A model generated the notes under the pieces. It searched no databases and had not been told where the DNA came from. It worked only from the letters and a program-made list of their open reading frames with translations. A stretch of 58,667 nucleotides of DNA from positions 1 through 58,667 of the forward strand of contig CAMBRK010000023.1 of NCBI GenBank assembly GCA_945870185.1, given 5' to 3'. Numbering within the stretch: the first letter of the stretch is position 1; every line of letters begins with the position of its first letter. This document shows, in pieces, positions 38,169 through 46,117 of this stretch. This DNA is from Aureispira sp. CCB-QB1. GTDB taxonomy: Bacteria; Bacteroidota; Bacteroidia; Chitinophagales; Saprospiraceae. A program made the translations under genes and the position numbers.

Positions 38169-39137
38169 ATGAGATTTATTTTTTTAGCGGTTTTTATCAT
38201 CTTAGCATTTCTAAGTGCTAAAGCTCAAGATTATAAAGTATCCGTTTTCCCTGACCCGTATATAGAGCTAGATACTTTTGATTCTGTAATTTTAGAGACT
38301 GGAGATCACCTTGGTTGGAATAAACGGTTTGAGCTCGACTTTATTTTTCCTTATTATGATACATCATTTAATTACATTAATGGAAACTATGAATCCATAT
38401 ATTCATTTGAAGATGAAATAGACTATTCGATAATCTTGATGGCATTTGGATACGAATTTGATAAACTTACTGATATTAATAAAGTCACATCTGATCTAAG
38501 GTATGCATTAAAGGTAAAGGATGGCAAAAAGGCACTTTGTTTACAATACACTAAAAATAGACTTACTTCAGATCCTTCAGTAAAACAATTTGATAGCTAT
38601 ATTAATTTTCAAATTTGGTTTTTGGAAAATGGAAATATTGAATTGAAATTTGGAGATTATATTTTAGATAATTCACCCGTTTATGTACCCAATGAAGGGT
38701 TTTATTTGCAAACTGTGAATGTAGGCCCGCTGTTGTTAGGCCCAACATTTGGGCTTAATCACCCTTTTAGTGAAAATATAAAATTTGGTATTGATGGTCC
38801 TTATGATTCTTTACAAACAATAAATGACTCGGGATACCTTACTAAATTACCACCACCAGATTGGACCATAAAATTTGAAAAACAAACCACTGGAACGCAC
38901 GAAATCCAAAATACAAATAATATATTTTTCCCCAATCCTGCAAGTCATAGCATTAGTTTTTCTGATCCAGTCTGGGAATATATCATATCTAACATGGAAG
39001 GCAAGGTAGTGATGACTCAGAGTCAATTAAATGCAGATATTAGTGAAGTGGACGTTTCGACTTTGACATCGGGCATGTATATTTTAAAAACGAGATTAAA
39101 TAATATTTTACACATAAATAAATTTATAAAATTATGA
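38169..39137 (+). CDS. Secreted protein with T9SS type A sorting domain
   Basis: A 322-aa protein with a cleavable signal peptide (about 1-19, ending AKAQ) and a C-terminal T9SS sorting domain (about 245-322): FFPNPASHSISFSD, then ISNMEGKVVMTQSQ and VDVSTLTSGMYILKT, with a conserved final KFIKL. The middle is beta-rich without a recognised domain. It is thus exported over the outer membrane and probably anchored or released at the surface. It overlaps the next gene by 4 bp. Confidence 0.88.
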   Translation: MRFIFLAVFIILAFLSAKAQDYKVSVFPDPYIELDTFDSVILETGDHLGWNKRFELDFIFPYYDTSFNYINGNYESIYSFEDEIDYSIILMAFGYEFDKLTDINKVTSDLRYALKVKDGKKALCLQYTKNRLTSDPSVKQFDSYINFQIWFLENGNIELKFGDYILDNSPVYVPNEGFYLQTVNVGPLLLGPTFGLNHPFSENIKFGIDGPYDSLQTINDSGYLTKLPPPDWTIKFEKQTTGTHEIQNTNNIFFPNPASHSISFSDPVWEYIISNMEGKVVMTQSQLNADISEVDVSTLTSGMYILKTRLNNILHINKFIKL

Positions 39138-39586
39138 GAACTGTATCATTAGTATTGTTTTGTTTTATCTATTCACAAATTCTTTTCTCACAATCGTTCA
39201 TTGGGACTAATACAACTTTTTTAGGTGCTTATGGTTTGCAGCAAGAACTAAGTGTTGGATCTCAGTTTTATAAAAAGCTACATCTTGATATTAGAGTTGG
39301 TTCAAATTTCAAAAGTTACAGTACCTATAAATTTGGATTAAGGTACGATTTGATAACACTTACCAAAGCAAAATTTCAGGTTGGAGTAGACTTAGGACAT
39401 CTAAAGTACAAACAATTTGGCTTACAAACCTACGAGCAATTTAGAACTTTTGAATTATTAGCAGGAGCAAGTTATAATTTTTACAGGCGTATAGAAGGAG
39501 TTACAGAAATAGGAGTGATGAATGGACAGTTTTCAACCGAATCAACTTCCTTACTTATGAGGTTGGGGTTGAGATATAAATTGTAG
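39134..39586 (+). CDS. Small outer-membrane beta-barrel-like protein
   Basis: A 150-aa protein with a signal peptide (about 1-20). The rest alternates hydrophobic and polar residues over about eight short strands, such as LHLDIRVGSNFKSYSTYKFG and LTKAKFQVGVDLGHL, ending in SLLMRLGLRYKL with a terminal aromatic/hydrophobic pattern typical of barrels. Translationally coupled (ATGA) to the T9SS protein gene. A PorP/OmpA-like fold is possible, but no family is recognised. Confidence 0.6.
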   Translation: MRTVSLVLFCFIYSQILFSQSFIGTNTTFLGAYGLQQELSVGSQFYKKLHLDIRVGSNFKSYSTYKFGLRYDLITLTKAKFQVGVDLGHLKYKQFGLQTYEQFRTFELLAGASYNFYRRIEGVTEIGVMNGQFSTESTSLLMRLGLRYKL

Positions 39587-39617
39587 TATCAAATAAATCA
39601 GTACTAATTAGAAATTG

Positions 39618-39723
39618 TCGGCAGCTTACAAACTAGAATGTATAGCATGATTTAGTCAGACGGCAAGATGATGCGAATTCATAAGTTTTATAAAAAAATG
39701 ATTTTTGGGGAGTATTTGTTGTT
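39618..39723 (+). pseudogene. Relic of a T9SS C-terminal sorting domain, copy 1
   Basis: The DNA GCAGCTTACAAACTAGAATG onward aligns base by base with the relic at 43439-43543 and, at the protein level, with the end of a sorting domain (L-Q-x-x-M-Y ... S-D-x-K-M-M-R-x-H-K-F-Y). In-frame stops (TAG after MIA region) and indels show it is dead. It sits 30 bp after the barrel gene and marks the end of unit A. Confidence 0.7.
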
Positions 39724-39766
39724 ACAAAAAAATGTCTTCAGCCTAGATAATGCTACGTACAAGTGG

Positions 39767-39887
39767 ATGTTTTCTTTTTTAAGATTGTACGAAAAAAGGA
39801 TTAGTATTTTAGCGTAGCCATAGTCATTACTAATGGTTTGGCAAAGAAGTAATTAATTTTTTTATCACAATATTAATTTTAAAAACA
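39767..39887 (+). repeat. Upstream block of the leader cassette, partial copy 3 (empty site)
   Basis: The sequence ATGTTTTCTTTTTTAA...TTGTA, then GAAAAAAGGATTAGTATTTT and the following 95 bp match the flanks of the inverted-repeat element in copies 1 and 2, without the element itself. It joins directly to the truncated leader gene. Confidence 0.75.
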
Positions 39888-40052
39888 ATGAAATATTTTA
39901 AATATTCAATCAGGCTATTTGCTTTATTATTAATGATTACCAATATGATGTATGTAGGATGTCAAAAGGATGAACAGAAGAATCTTAAATCTGATGATCA
40001 GTTGTGTACAGATGGGTTAGGAATCTACTCATATAAATTTATAAAACAATAA
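39888..40052 (+). CDS. Truncated lipoprotein leader (54 codons)
   Basis: This short frame starts MKYFKYSIRLFALLLMITN and has lipobox cysteine C25 in MMYVGCQKDEQKN, nearly identical to the leaders at 36813 and 41395. After residue 33 it diverges into a short tail ending IYSYKFIKQ and stops, so the body of the lipoprotein is missing. It may be a pseudogene or a real small lipoprotein. The barrel gene follows after 43 bp. Confidence 0.6.
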   Translation: MKYFKYSIRLFALLLMITNMMYVGCQKDEQKNLKSDDQLCTDGLGIYSYKFIKQ

Positions 40053-40095
40053 CTATTTTTTATCAAAATATTCATTAATCACTAATCAATTCAGT

Positions 40096-40848
40096 ATGTT
40101 TTTATCTAAGCCATTAACAACCTTTTCATGTTTTTTTATACTTCTATTGGTACCAATATTGGTAAAAAGCCAAAAGGGATTTCAGATAGGAGTAGGATTT
40201 CACAGTATGCCCTTCAATGCTAGTGAATATAGAATAGAGGTTTATAATGAATCCATTTATTCTAAGACACCCTTTGGACTTTCTTTAAATACAGATTATA
40301 CCTTTAACGATAAGTTTAGGATCAAATCTGGACTAGAATACAAATTTCAAAATATTTCGTTTAATAATATTACTGATTTTAGGGCAGAATTCTTTAGTAT
40401 TCCTGTCATTTTAAATTACAATTTTCCCAAAATAAATAAATATGGCTTGACATTAGGCTTAGACTTAGGTATCTCATTAGATAAAATCTCAAACTACTTG
40501 CAAACCCTCGATTACGAAATTATTAATGGTGACACAGAAACCAAGCTTGACATTGTAATGCAAACCAATAGTGTTGCTCCACTAAAGGCAGTTGAGTTTA
40601 ATAACATTAGTGGTCGTGCGGGTATAAATGTAAAAAAAGACATGGGAAGTCGTGGTCATCTAAATTTTTATATTCATGGCATTTTCCCAGTTGGCAAACC
40701 AGACGAATTACGACTGAATTTTGATAGACAATTTTCTATTCCACCAAATCTTTCCGTCAGAGTTATTTATGAAGAAACACTTAACATTACACCTAAGGGA
40801 TTACAATTTGGAATGTATTATACTTTCGGTACTTTGACTTTTAAGTAA
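40096..40848 (+). CDS. Outer-membrane beta-barrel protein, unit B
   Basis: A 250-aa protein with signal peptide (about 1-25, ending VKSQKG) and a beta-barrel-like body: GFQIGVGFHSMPF, TPFGLSLNTDYTFNDKFRIK, SGLEYKFQNISF, FFSIPVILNYNFP, KYGLTLGLDLGISL and the C-terminal GLQFGMYYTFGTLTFK. This matches the 'porin family / PorT-like outer membrane beta-barrel' proteins of Bacteroidota. It takes the place occupied by barrels in units A and C but is not obviously closely related to either. Confidence 0.75.
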   Translation: MFLSKPLTTFSCFFILLLVPILVKSQKGFQIGVGFHSMPFNASEYRIEVYNESIYSKTPFGLSLNTDYTFNDKFRIKSGLEYKFQNISFNNITDFRAEFFSIPVILNYNFPKINKYGLTLGLDLGISLDKISNYLQTLDYEIINGDTETKLDIVMQTNSVAPLKAVEFNNISGRAGINVKKDMGSRGHLNFYIHGIFPVGKPDELRLNFDRQFSIPPNLSVRVIYEETLNITPKGLQFGMYYTFGTLTFK

Positions 40849-40882
40849 TTCGAAAGGTTTTAACCAATAAATGACAACAATA

Positions 40883-41394
40883 TATGACCTAAAAACAAAA
40901 ACCAAGGGAAACCTATCTCAGGAGATTGGACCCAAAGAAAACATTAGTAATTATCAATTTCTAATAAGGAACTAGTAATTACATATTTTACCTTCCCAAA
41001 ACTGACAAAAATAAAAAAGAGCCTACTTTGGCCCATTTCGCGAAAAATGGAGTAAGCTCCTGACCGATCTAATCGGAGACACAAAGGTATGTTTTCTTTT
41101 TTAAAATTGTATTAGTGCACTGTCCAGATAATAAATTAAAATTATAATGAGAGTTATTTTTTTGAAGATCAAAGCGTAAAATTTTAATGCCGCTATTGCG
41201 GTACACAGATGTAGCCTAAGCTACAGCGAGTATTTTTAACGCAGATATTCGGAAAAAGAACCACATTTAATTAAGTTATTCATCTTGATAGAGCACTGAA
41301 AAGGGATTAGTATTTTAGCGTAGCCATAGACATTGCTAATGGTTTGGCAAAAAAGTAATTAATTTTTTTATCACTATTTTAAATTTTAAAAACA
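40883..41394 (+). repeat. Upstream block of the leader cassette, copy 2
   Basis: It matches 36323-36812 almost throughout, with only scattered substitutions and a 22-bp longer inner element. It includes the large hairpin (41019-41059), CCGATCTAATCGG (about 41063-41075) and the inverted-repeat element (41114-41297). Confidence 0.9.
41114..41297. mobile_element. Small inverted-repeat element (MITE-like), copy 2
   Basis: This 184-bp copy has the same ends as the first (AGTGCACTGTCCAGAT ... GATAGAGCACT), with an additional 22 bp around AATGCCGCTATTGCGG. The inner hairpin reads GTAGC-CTAA-GCTAC: stem conserved, loop changed relative to copy 1. Confidence 0.6.
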
Positions 41395-42621
41395 ATGAAA
41401 TATTTTAAATTTTCAAACATGCTATTTGCTTTATTATTCATGATTACCAGTATGATGTACATAGGATGTCAAAAGGAGGAACAGAAGAATCTTAAGTCTG
41501 ATAAAAACCTAGAAAAACGTGATAAGTCATTTACTCCTTCTATGTCCATAGCAAAAGAATCAGATTATCTTGTTTTTAATTCATTTTCTGATTTAGATCA
41601 ATTTCTTGCCGAAGCAAACACTTCGTCCCATACATCACTCAATTCTTGGGAAAATCAGAAAGGTATTACAACGCAGAGACAGGTGTTTTACAATGTTATG
41701 AATGCAGAAACAAATTTAGATTTGTCTCTTGAAAACCTTCCAGAGCAAGCTCAGCTTGTAGAGAAAGCCAAGGAACCTTATCATTCTACTGAACATAATC
41801 AAGCCTTAAATGCAGGATTGATAAGATATTATGGTCAAGCACCTAATTCTTATTGGGACTATTCGTTAGTAGAACCAATGGTTGCAAGTGCCGTTAACTT
41901 AAACGGATTGGTAAAAGTAGGTGGGCAATTGATTAAGTACTCGAATTTCAACTTCATCTACATTATTAAAGATGGCGACATTGCAAAACTGCCATTAGCA
42001 ATTTCAAAAACAGATGAGTTTGAAAATGGTGAAATCAAAGTTATCAAGACCAATCCATACAACCCAGAAGGAACAGTAGAGAATCACGAAACAGAAATCA
42101 GAAGTTTATGCTACTCTCTACCGCATGAAAATACATTTTCAAAAACAAATAGTTGGGAGCAAAATGGTCAAAAAACATTCAGAGTAAAAGTTGAAATAGA
42201 TGGACGTGCAAAAGCAAATTTTGGTTCAACATCATGTGTCTATGGCACAGGTTGTACGTTTCAAGTAAGGACACAAGCCCAGCGAAAAAACTTTTGGGGA
42301 AATTGGGTTTATTCGTCTAGTTTTGGTCCGTCATTAACAATTAGCAATGCTACATGGTCTTATGATATGTCATTAATGCCCACTTGTTCAGACTATCCTA
42401 CTGTTTATAACAATAATATTACAGGTGGCTCATACCCTAAGCCTATTTGGAGTACTTTTATACCTTGGACTAATAATGGATTTTTCCCTATGCATCCTAG
42501 CACTAGTGGTTGGTGGGTATGGAATGATAAGAAAATATGTACCACCATTAATATGCAGAATTATAATATACCTGCTACATATAATGGAAATGGACCTAGT
42601 AGATGGAATCTTGTAAAATAG
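41395..42621 (+). CDS. Cassette lipoprotein B (unknown function)
   Basis: A 408-aa lipoprotein with the same leader as the gene at 36813 (lipobox C25, MMYIGCQKEEQKN). Its N-terminal domain (about 55-205) has the shape FNSFSDLDQFLAEA, W-containing linker and GGQLIKYSNFNFIYIIKDGD, a layout shared with lipoprotein A and with other Bacteroidota lipoproteins. The C-terminal half (about 230-408) is different: tryptophan- and aromatic-rich with a few cysteines (SLCYS, SCVYGTGC, PTCSDYP). Function unknown. A perfect hairpin follows. Confidence 0.75.
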   Translation: MKYFKFSNMLFALLFMITSMMYIGCQKEEQKNLKSDKNLEKRDKSFTPSMSIAKESDYLVFNSFSDLDQFLAEANTSSHTSLNSWENQKGITTQRQVFYNVMNAETNLDLSLENLPEQAQLVEKAKEPYHSTEHNQALNAGLIRYYGQAPNSYWDYSLVEPMVASAVNLNGLVKVGGQLIKYSNFNFIYIIKDGDIAKLPLAISKTDEFENGEIKVIKTNPYNPEGTVENHETEIRSLCYSLPHENTFSKTNSWEQNGQKTFRVKVEIDGRAKANFGSTSCVYGTGCTFQVRTQAQRKNFWGNWVYSSSFGPSLTISNATWSYDMSLMPTCSDYPTVYNNNITGGSYPKPIWSTFIPWTNNGFFPMHPSTSGWWVWNDKKICTTINMQNYNIPATYNGNGPSRWNLVK

Positions 42622-42656
42622 TAAATTGCAAGACTCGTAGTTTATTTAACAACTTA

Positions 42657-42682
42657 CCTGAGTACCTTGCGTGGTACTCAGG
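42657..42682 (+). terminator. Perfect hairpin after cassette lipoprotein B
   Basis: CCTGAGTACC (42657-42666) pairs completely with GGTACTCAGG (42673-42682) around a 6-base loop. The following sequence is AT-rich but has no strong T run, so it may weaken rather than stop expression of the downstream barrel gene, which starts 20 bp later. Confidence 0.75.
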
Positions 42683-42702
42683 TTAATATAAATCTTATAA
42701 AA

Positions 42703-43386
42703 ATGAATGTAATTAAAATATCTCTATCATTTTTAATATATTTTTGTTTAATATCAAAATGCTATTTGCAAAATATTGACTATGGATTGGTTATTGAAGC
42801 AAATTTGGCAAGCCATACCAATAGTGATCCTACGAAACCTGATGATGGCCAGTTTCAATGGAATTCACTAAAGACATTTGGCGTGGGAGCTTATGCATCA
42901 AAGCAAGTTTACAATCATATTCATTTAACTTCATCATTGATGTTCAGACAGCGGGGTTATACGGAAGAAGCCCAAACAGGTCCTATACCATCCCCTACAT
43001 TTAGTTATTTAAGTTTGCAAAATAGTTTTAACTATGTTGCATTTGATGTTAAGTGCAAGTATATTAGAAATAATTCTAATAAAGTAAAAATATCTCCCTT
43101 TCTTGGTTTTAGTACAAATGCTCTTTTATCTAAGGATATCGAATCTGAACGACAAGATGACATTAATGATCTTTATCCGGTAAATCAATACCAAGACAAT
43201 TGGAAAAGAATAAATGTAAATTATGCCATTGGTTTTTCTTTTTTCCAGCTTAATAAATACAGTTTGGATTTTGAGTTTAATAGGAGCATTACTCCACTTC
43301 TAAAAGTGGAAACGCTATTAGTGAAAGATTGGGTATGGTCCATGAAATTAAATATCTCTGTCCAAAAATTGTTAAGTTCTGAGTGA
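42703..43386 (+). CDS. Outer-membrane beta-barrel protein, unit C
   Basis: A 227-aa protein with a signal peptide (about 1-22). Barrel-like strands such as YGLVIEANLASHTNSD, GVGAYASKQVYNHIHLTSSL, YVAFDVKCKYIRNN and INVNYAIGFSFFQLNKYSLD alternate as in PorT-type proteins. The ATG at 42703 is chosen because the frame's upstream TTG (42667) lies inside the hairpin loop. It is not obviously a close copy of the barrels in units A and B. Confidence 0.7.
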   Translation: MNVIKISLSFLIYFCLISKCYLQNIDYGLVIEANLASHTNSDPTKPDDGQFQWNSLKTFGVGAYASKQVYNHIHLTSSLMFRQRGYTEEAQTGPIPSPTFSYLSLQNSFNYVAFDVKCKYIRNNSNKVKISPFLGFSTNALLSKDIESERQDDINDLYPVNQYQDNWKRINVNYAIGFSFFQLNKYSLDFEFNRSITPLLKVETLLVKDWVWSMKLNISVQKLLSSE

Positions 43387-43430
43387 TATATGGTTGGAAT
43401 TATTTTTGTGCATTCTATAGATTGTGACAC

Positions 43431-43543
43431 GAAGTAGACATCAGTGGCTTACAAAATGGAATGTATATTGTGACTTGGTCAGACGACAAGATGATGCGAA
43501 GTCATAAGTTCTATAAATATTGATTTTTGGAGTGTGTTTGTTG
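43431..43543 (+). pseudogene. Relic of a T9SS C-terminal sorting domain, copy 2
   Basis: The frame reads EVDISGLQNGMYIVTW then SDDKMMRSHKFYKY and stops at 43523: a textbook end of a T9SS type A domain, but without any signal peptide or protein body, and with a stop codon just upstream. The flanking DNA continues to match copy 1 for another 20 bp past the stop. It marks the end of unit C. Confidence 0.75.
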
Positions 43544-43653
43544 CTTTTTTATTTTGGATCCATAGATAAATCATACTTTAGTAACTCATGTTACATTGAT
43601 TGAATACCAAAAACGATTACCTTTGTATTTTATTTACATCTAAATCAATACAT

Positions 43654-44079
43654 ATGAGATCCATTATTCTTTTAATTACTTTTTTTACCATCATCGGATG
43701 CAAGGAAAACAAAGCTGCTACTGCAAACGGTTCACCTGAACGTGAAAACACTGCTATCGTTAGCGAAGATCAAACCGTCAATACCAATATAGATGTCAAC
43801 GCTTGTAAGGCAAAAATGAAGGCCAACAAGGAAGTTGTTTTAATTGATGTCAGAACGGATGGAGAAGTTAATCAAGGAAAAATAGCCAACGCGCTGCATA
43901 TAGATATTAGCAAACCGGATTTTGATCAGAAGCTCAATGCTTTGGACAAAAACAAAGAGTACATCGTATATTGTGCAGTAGGTGGCCGATCGTCCAGAGC
44001 AGTCTCACAGATGCAGCAAAAAGGATTTAAAAAAGTTTTTAACATGGCCGGTGGGTATACTGCTTGGGCAAAGAACTAA
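43654..44079 (+). CDS. Rhodanese-domain lipoprotein
   Basis: A 141-aa protein with a lipoprotein signal (C16 in FTIIGCKEN) and a single rhodanese domain (about 45-140): VVLIDVRTDGEVNQGKIANALHIDI, active loop YCAVGGRSSRA with the catalytic cysteine, and KVFNMAGGYTAWAK at the end. Such proteins transfer sulfane sulfur in the periplasm. The frame's upstream 18 codons are not a signal peptide, so the ATG at 43654 is preferred. Confidence 0.9.
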   Translation: MRSIILLITFFTIIGCKENKAATANGSPERENTAIVSEDQTVNTNIDVNACKAKMKANKEVVLIDVRTDGEVNQGKIANALHIDISKPDFDQKLNALDKNKEYIVYCAVGGRSSRAVSQMQQKGFKKVFNMAGGYTAWAKN

Positions 44080-44127
44080 ACTGTTTTTAAATTTTAATGT
44101 TGCTTCCAAAATCTTAAGAGAAATCCA

Positions 44128-45150
44128 ATGAGTGATATTTTACAAACATTTTTGAATGGGTATAGTGGCTATGCTTCCTATGTATGGTATGAGATTACAC
44201 ATCCAGGATTCAAAAATTATTTTTATTGGTTATTGATAGTTTCAGCTTTCTTTTTTGGTTTGGAGATGATCAAACCGTGGCGAGAAAACCAACCTTTGTT
44301 TAGAAAGGACTTTTGGTTGGACTTTTTCTACATGTTTTTCAATTTTTTTATCTTTTCATTGATCATATATAATGCGGCATCTGATGTCATTGTATTGTTG
44401 TTCAATAATGGTATAGAATCTCTTACTGGTATAGACTTGCAATCTTTCAATCCTTTGAAGTCGTTTCCAATGTGGGCTATTCTGTTGATAGGCTTCGTCG
44501 TCAGGGATTTTGTTCAATGGTGGGTTCATAGATTATTGCATCGTGTAGAATGGCTGTGGCAATATCACAAAATTCATCATTCTGTAGAAGAAATGGGATT
44601 TGCAGCTCATCTGAGATATCATTGGATGGAAACTATCGTATATCGTACCTTGGAGTACATACCATTGGCATTATTAGGTATCGGATTATATGATTTTTTC
44701 ATCATCCATATATTTGCATTGGCAGTAGGACACTATAATCATAGCAATTTTGTAGTTAGTGGCAAAGTGACTGGTGGCATTTTGGGTGTACTCATAGGAA
44801 GTGTGGTAGTTTTTGGATTAGCTGACATTAATCTGCTCAATGATGCCGCTATTTCTTCCAAAATCATGGTGATGATCGGTTTGGTTATATTCGGTATTTT
44901 CGGTTTGGGTCCGATAATGAAATATCTTTTCAATAGTCCTGAAATGCACATTTGGCACCATGCCTATGATTTACCTGATGACAAAAAATATGGTATCAAT
45001 TTTGGACTTACTTTGGCCATTTGGGATTACCTATTTGGTACTGCTGCGATTCCACACGATGGCAAAGATATTAAATTAGGTTTTCCAGGAGTAAATATGA
45101 TTCCCCAAGACTTTATTGGCCAGTTTTTCTATGGCATCAAGAAGAGTTAA
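44128..45150 (+). CDS. Sterol desaturase / fatty acid hydroxylase family protein
   Basis: A 340-aa integral membrane protein with about six hydrophobic segments and three histidine boxes expected for a di-iron site: HRLLHR, WQYHKIHHS and WHHAYD (plus HYNHSNF between). Bacterial members hydroxylate or desaturate lipids such as carotenoids, plasmalogen-like ethers or sterols; the substrate here is unknown. Monocistronic. Confidence 0.87.
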   Translation: MSDILQTFLNGYSGYASYVWYEITHPGFKNYFYWLLIVSAFFFGLEMIKPWRENQPLFRKDFWLDFFYMFFNFFIFSLIIYNAASDVIVLLFNNGIESLTGIDLQSFNPLKSFPMWAILLIGFVVRDFVQWWVHRLLHRVEWLWQYHKIHHSVEEMGFAAHLRYHWMETIVYRTLEYIPLALLGIGLYDFFIIHIFALAVGHYNHSNFVVSGKVTGGILGVLIGSVVVFGLADINLLNDAAISSKIMVMIGLVIFGIFGLGPIMKYLFNSPEMHIWHHAYDLPDDKKYGINFGLTLAIWDYLFGTAAIPHDGKDIKLGFPGVNMIPQDFIGQFFYGIKKS

Positions 45151-45515
45151 TTTGTTGAATTGCTGAAATTGCTGAATCGCTGATTTGTTAATTTGTTGGA
45201 TTGCTGAATTGTGGAAATGCTGATCACGCCATGTCGTGACTTCGCTTCGCTTGTTTGCGGAAATGTTGAAATGTTGATTTTAAAATGATTTCGACTCCTT
45301 CGCCGCGGCGAATGCGCTCAATCAACGAGATCGACCTTAACTAAAATCCTTAATCTCAATCTTAACCTTAACCTTAACCTTAGCCTTAACCTTAACCTTA
45401 ATCTCAGTCTTAACCATAAAGTGATTTCGGCTCCACTATGTTGCGCTCAATCAACGAGCTCAACCTTAAACTAAAATCCTTAATCTCAATCTCAACCTTA
45501 GCCTTAACCTTATCC
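45151..45515. repeat. Repeat-rich gap with telomere-like TTAAGG tract
   Basis: The first 70 bp are irregular copies of a 9-bp TTGCTGAAT-like unit. The palindromes CACGCCATGTCGTG (45225-45238) and TTCGCCGCGGCGAA (45299-45312) repeat those at 17-30 and 66-79. From 45360 to 45515 CCTTAACC-type hexamers (TTAAGG on the minus strand) run in several blocks broken by TTAATCTCA and one copy of the palindrome linker. No gene is seen. Confidence 0.8.
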
Positions 45516-46106
45516 TTAATCTTCAAAAAGATCGTCCAATTTTCCTGTTTTCTTAAGTTTAATAAAGCTGCGTGTAGCTGCGATTACATCAGCCCGTGCG
45601 TTTCCAGCTGGGCCATAAGTTTGACCAAAACAAGTTCCATGGAGTTCTGGTAAAGTGGGATATTTATACCCTCCACCTTTTGATGGAATTTTACAATAAT
45701 AAGTACCTTCTTCCATCAGACAATGTCTTTTTTTAGAGAAAAAATTGATACTCTTTTTAGTTCTGACATATTCAGCACCCAAAATATTCTCATTATAGTT
45801 GAGATTATGTGCAAAGATGAATTCTGCTTTTGCAGCACTGGCACTAAATTTATCCAATACTTCTTCGAGCGGTGCCATTTTTTTCTTAATATCTTCATCA
45901 TCAATATGCGCTTTAGTCTTTGATTTGTCGTCAATCAATAGACCTGGAATCTGTGGTATACAATCAAAGTCTTCTATGGGTTTATAATCTTCACCCAATA
46001 AAATCCAACTAATATGAATAAGTCTGGGCCAAGCTTGAGTTTCTGTAAAATTGGCTTTGTAATTAGTAGGGCCTGCTATGGCAGAGCAATCGAATACAAG
46101 GTACAT
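45516..46106 (-). CDS. DEDDh exonuclease-like protein missing catalytic residues
   Basis: A 196-aa protein with the outline of a DnaQ/polymerase III epsilon exonuclease: YLVFDCSAIAG at the start, FIFAHNLNYNENILGAEYVR in the middle and PTLPELHGTCFGQTYGP, then NARADVIAATRSF near the end. In active relatives these read FDTETTG, HNxxFD and HxxxxD; here the second acidic residue is S8, the Exo II aspartate is N105 and the general-base histidine is G168. D6 and D173 are kept. A catalytically inactive role is likely. It is 11 bp downstream of the deaminase-like gene. Confidence 0.75.
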   Translation of the reverse strand: MYLVFDCSAIAGPTNYKANFTETQAWPRLIHISWILLGEDYKPIEDFDCIPQIPGLLIDDKSKTKAHIDDEDIKKKMAPLEEVLDKFSASAAKAEFIFAHNLNYNENILGAEYVRTKKSINFFSKKRHCLMEEGTYYCKIPSKGGGYKYPTLPELHGTCFGQTYGPAGNARADVIAATRSFIKLKKTGKLDDLFED

Positions 46107-46117
46107 TTATGGGTCTT

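Noticed and set aside
45360-45515. CRISPR array or true telomere repeat
   Set aside because: The CCTTAACC units are short, irregular and without spacers; no Cas gene is present, and it is an internal intergenic site.
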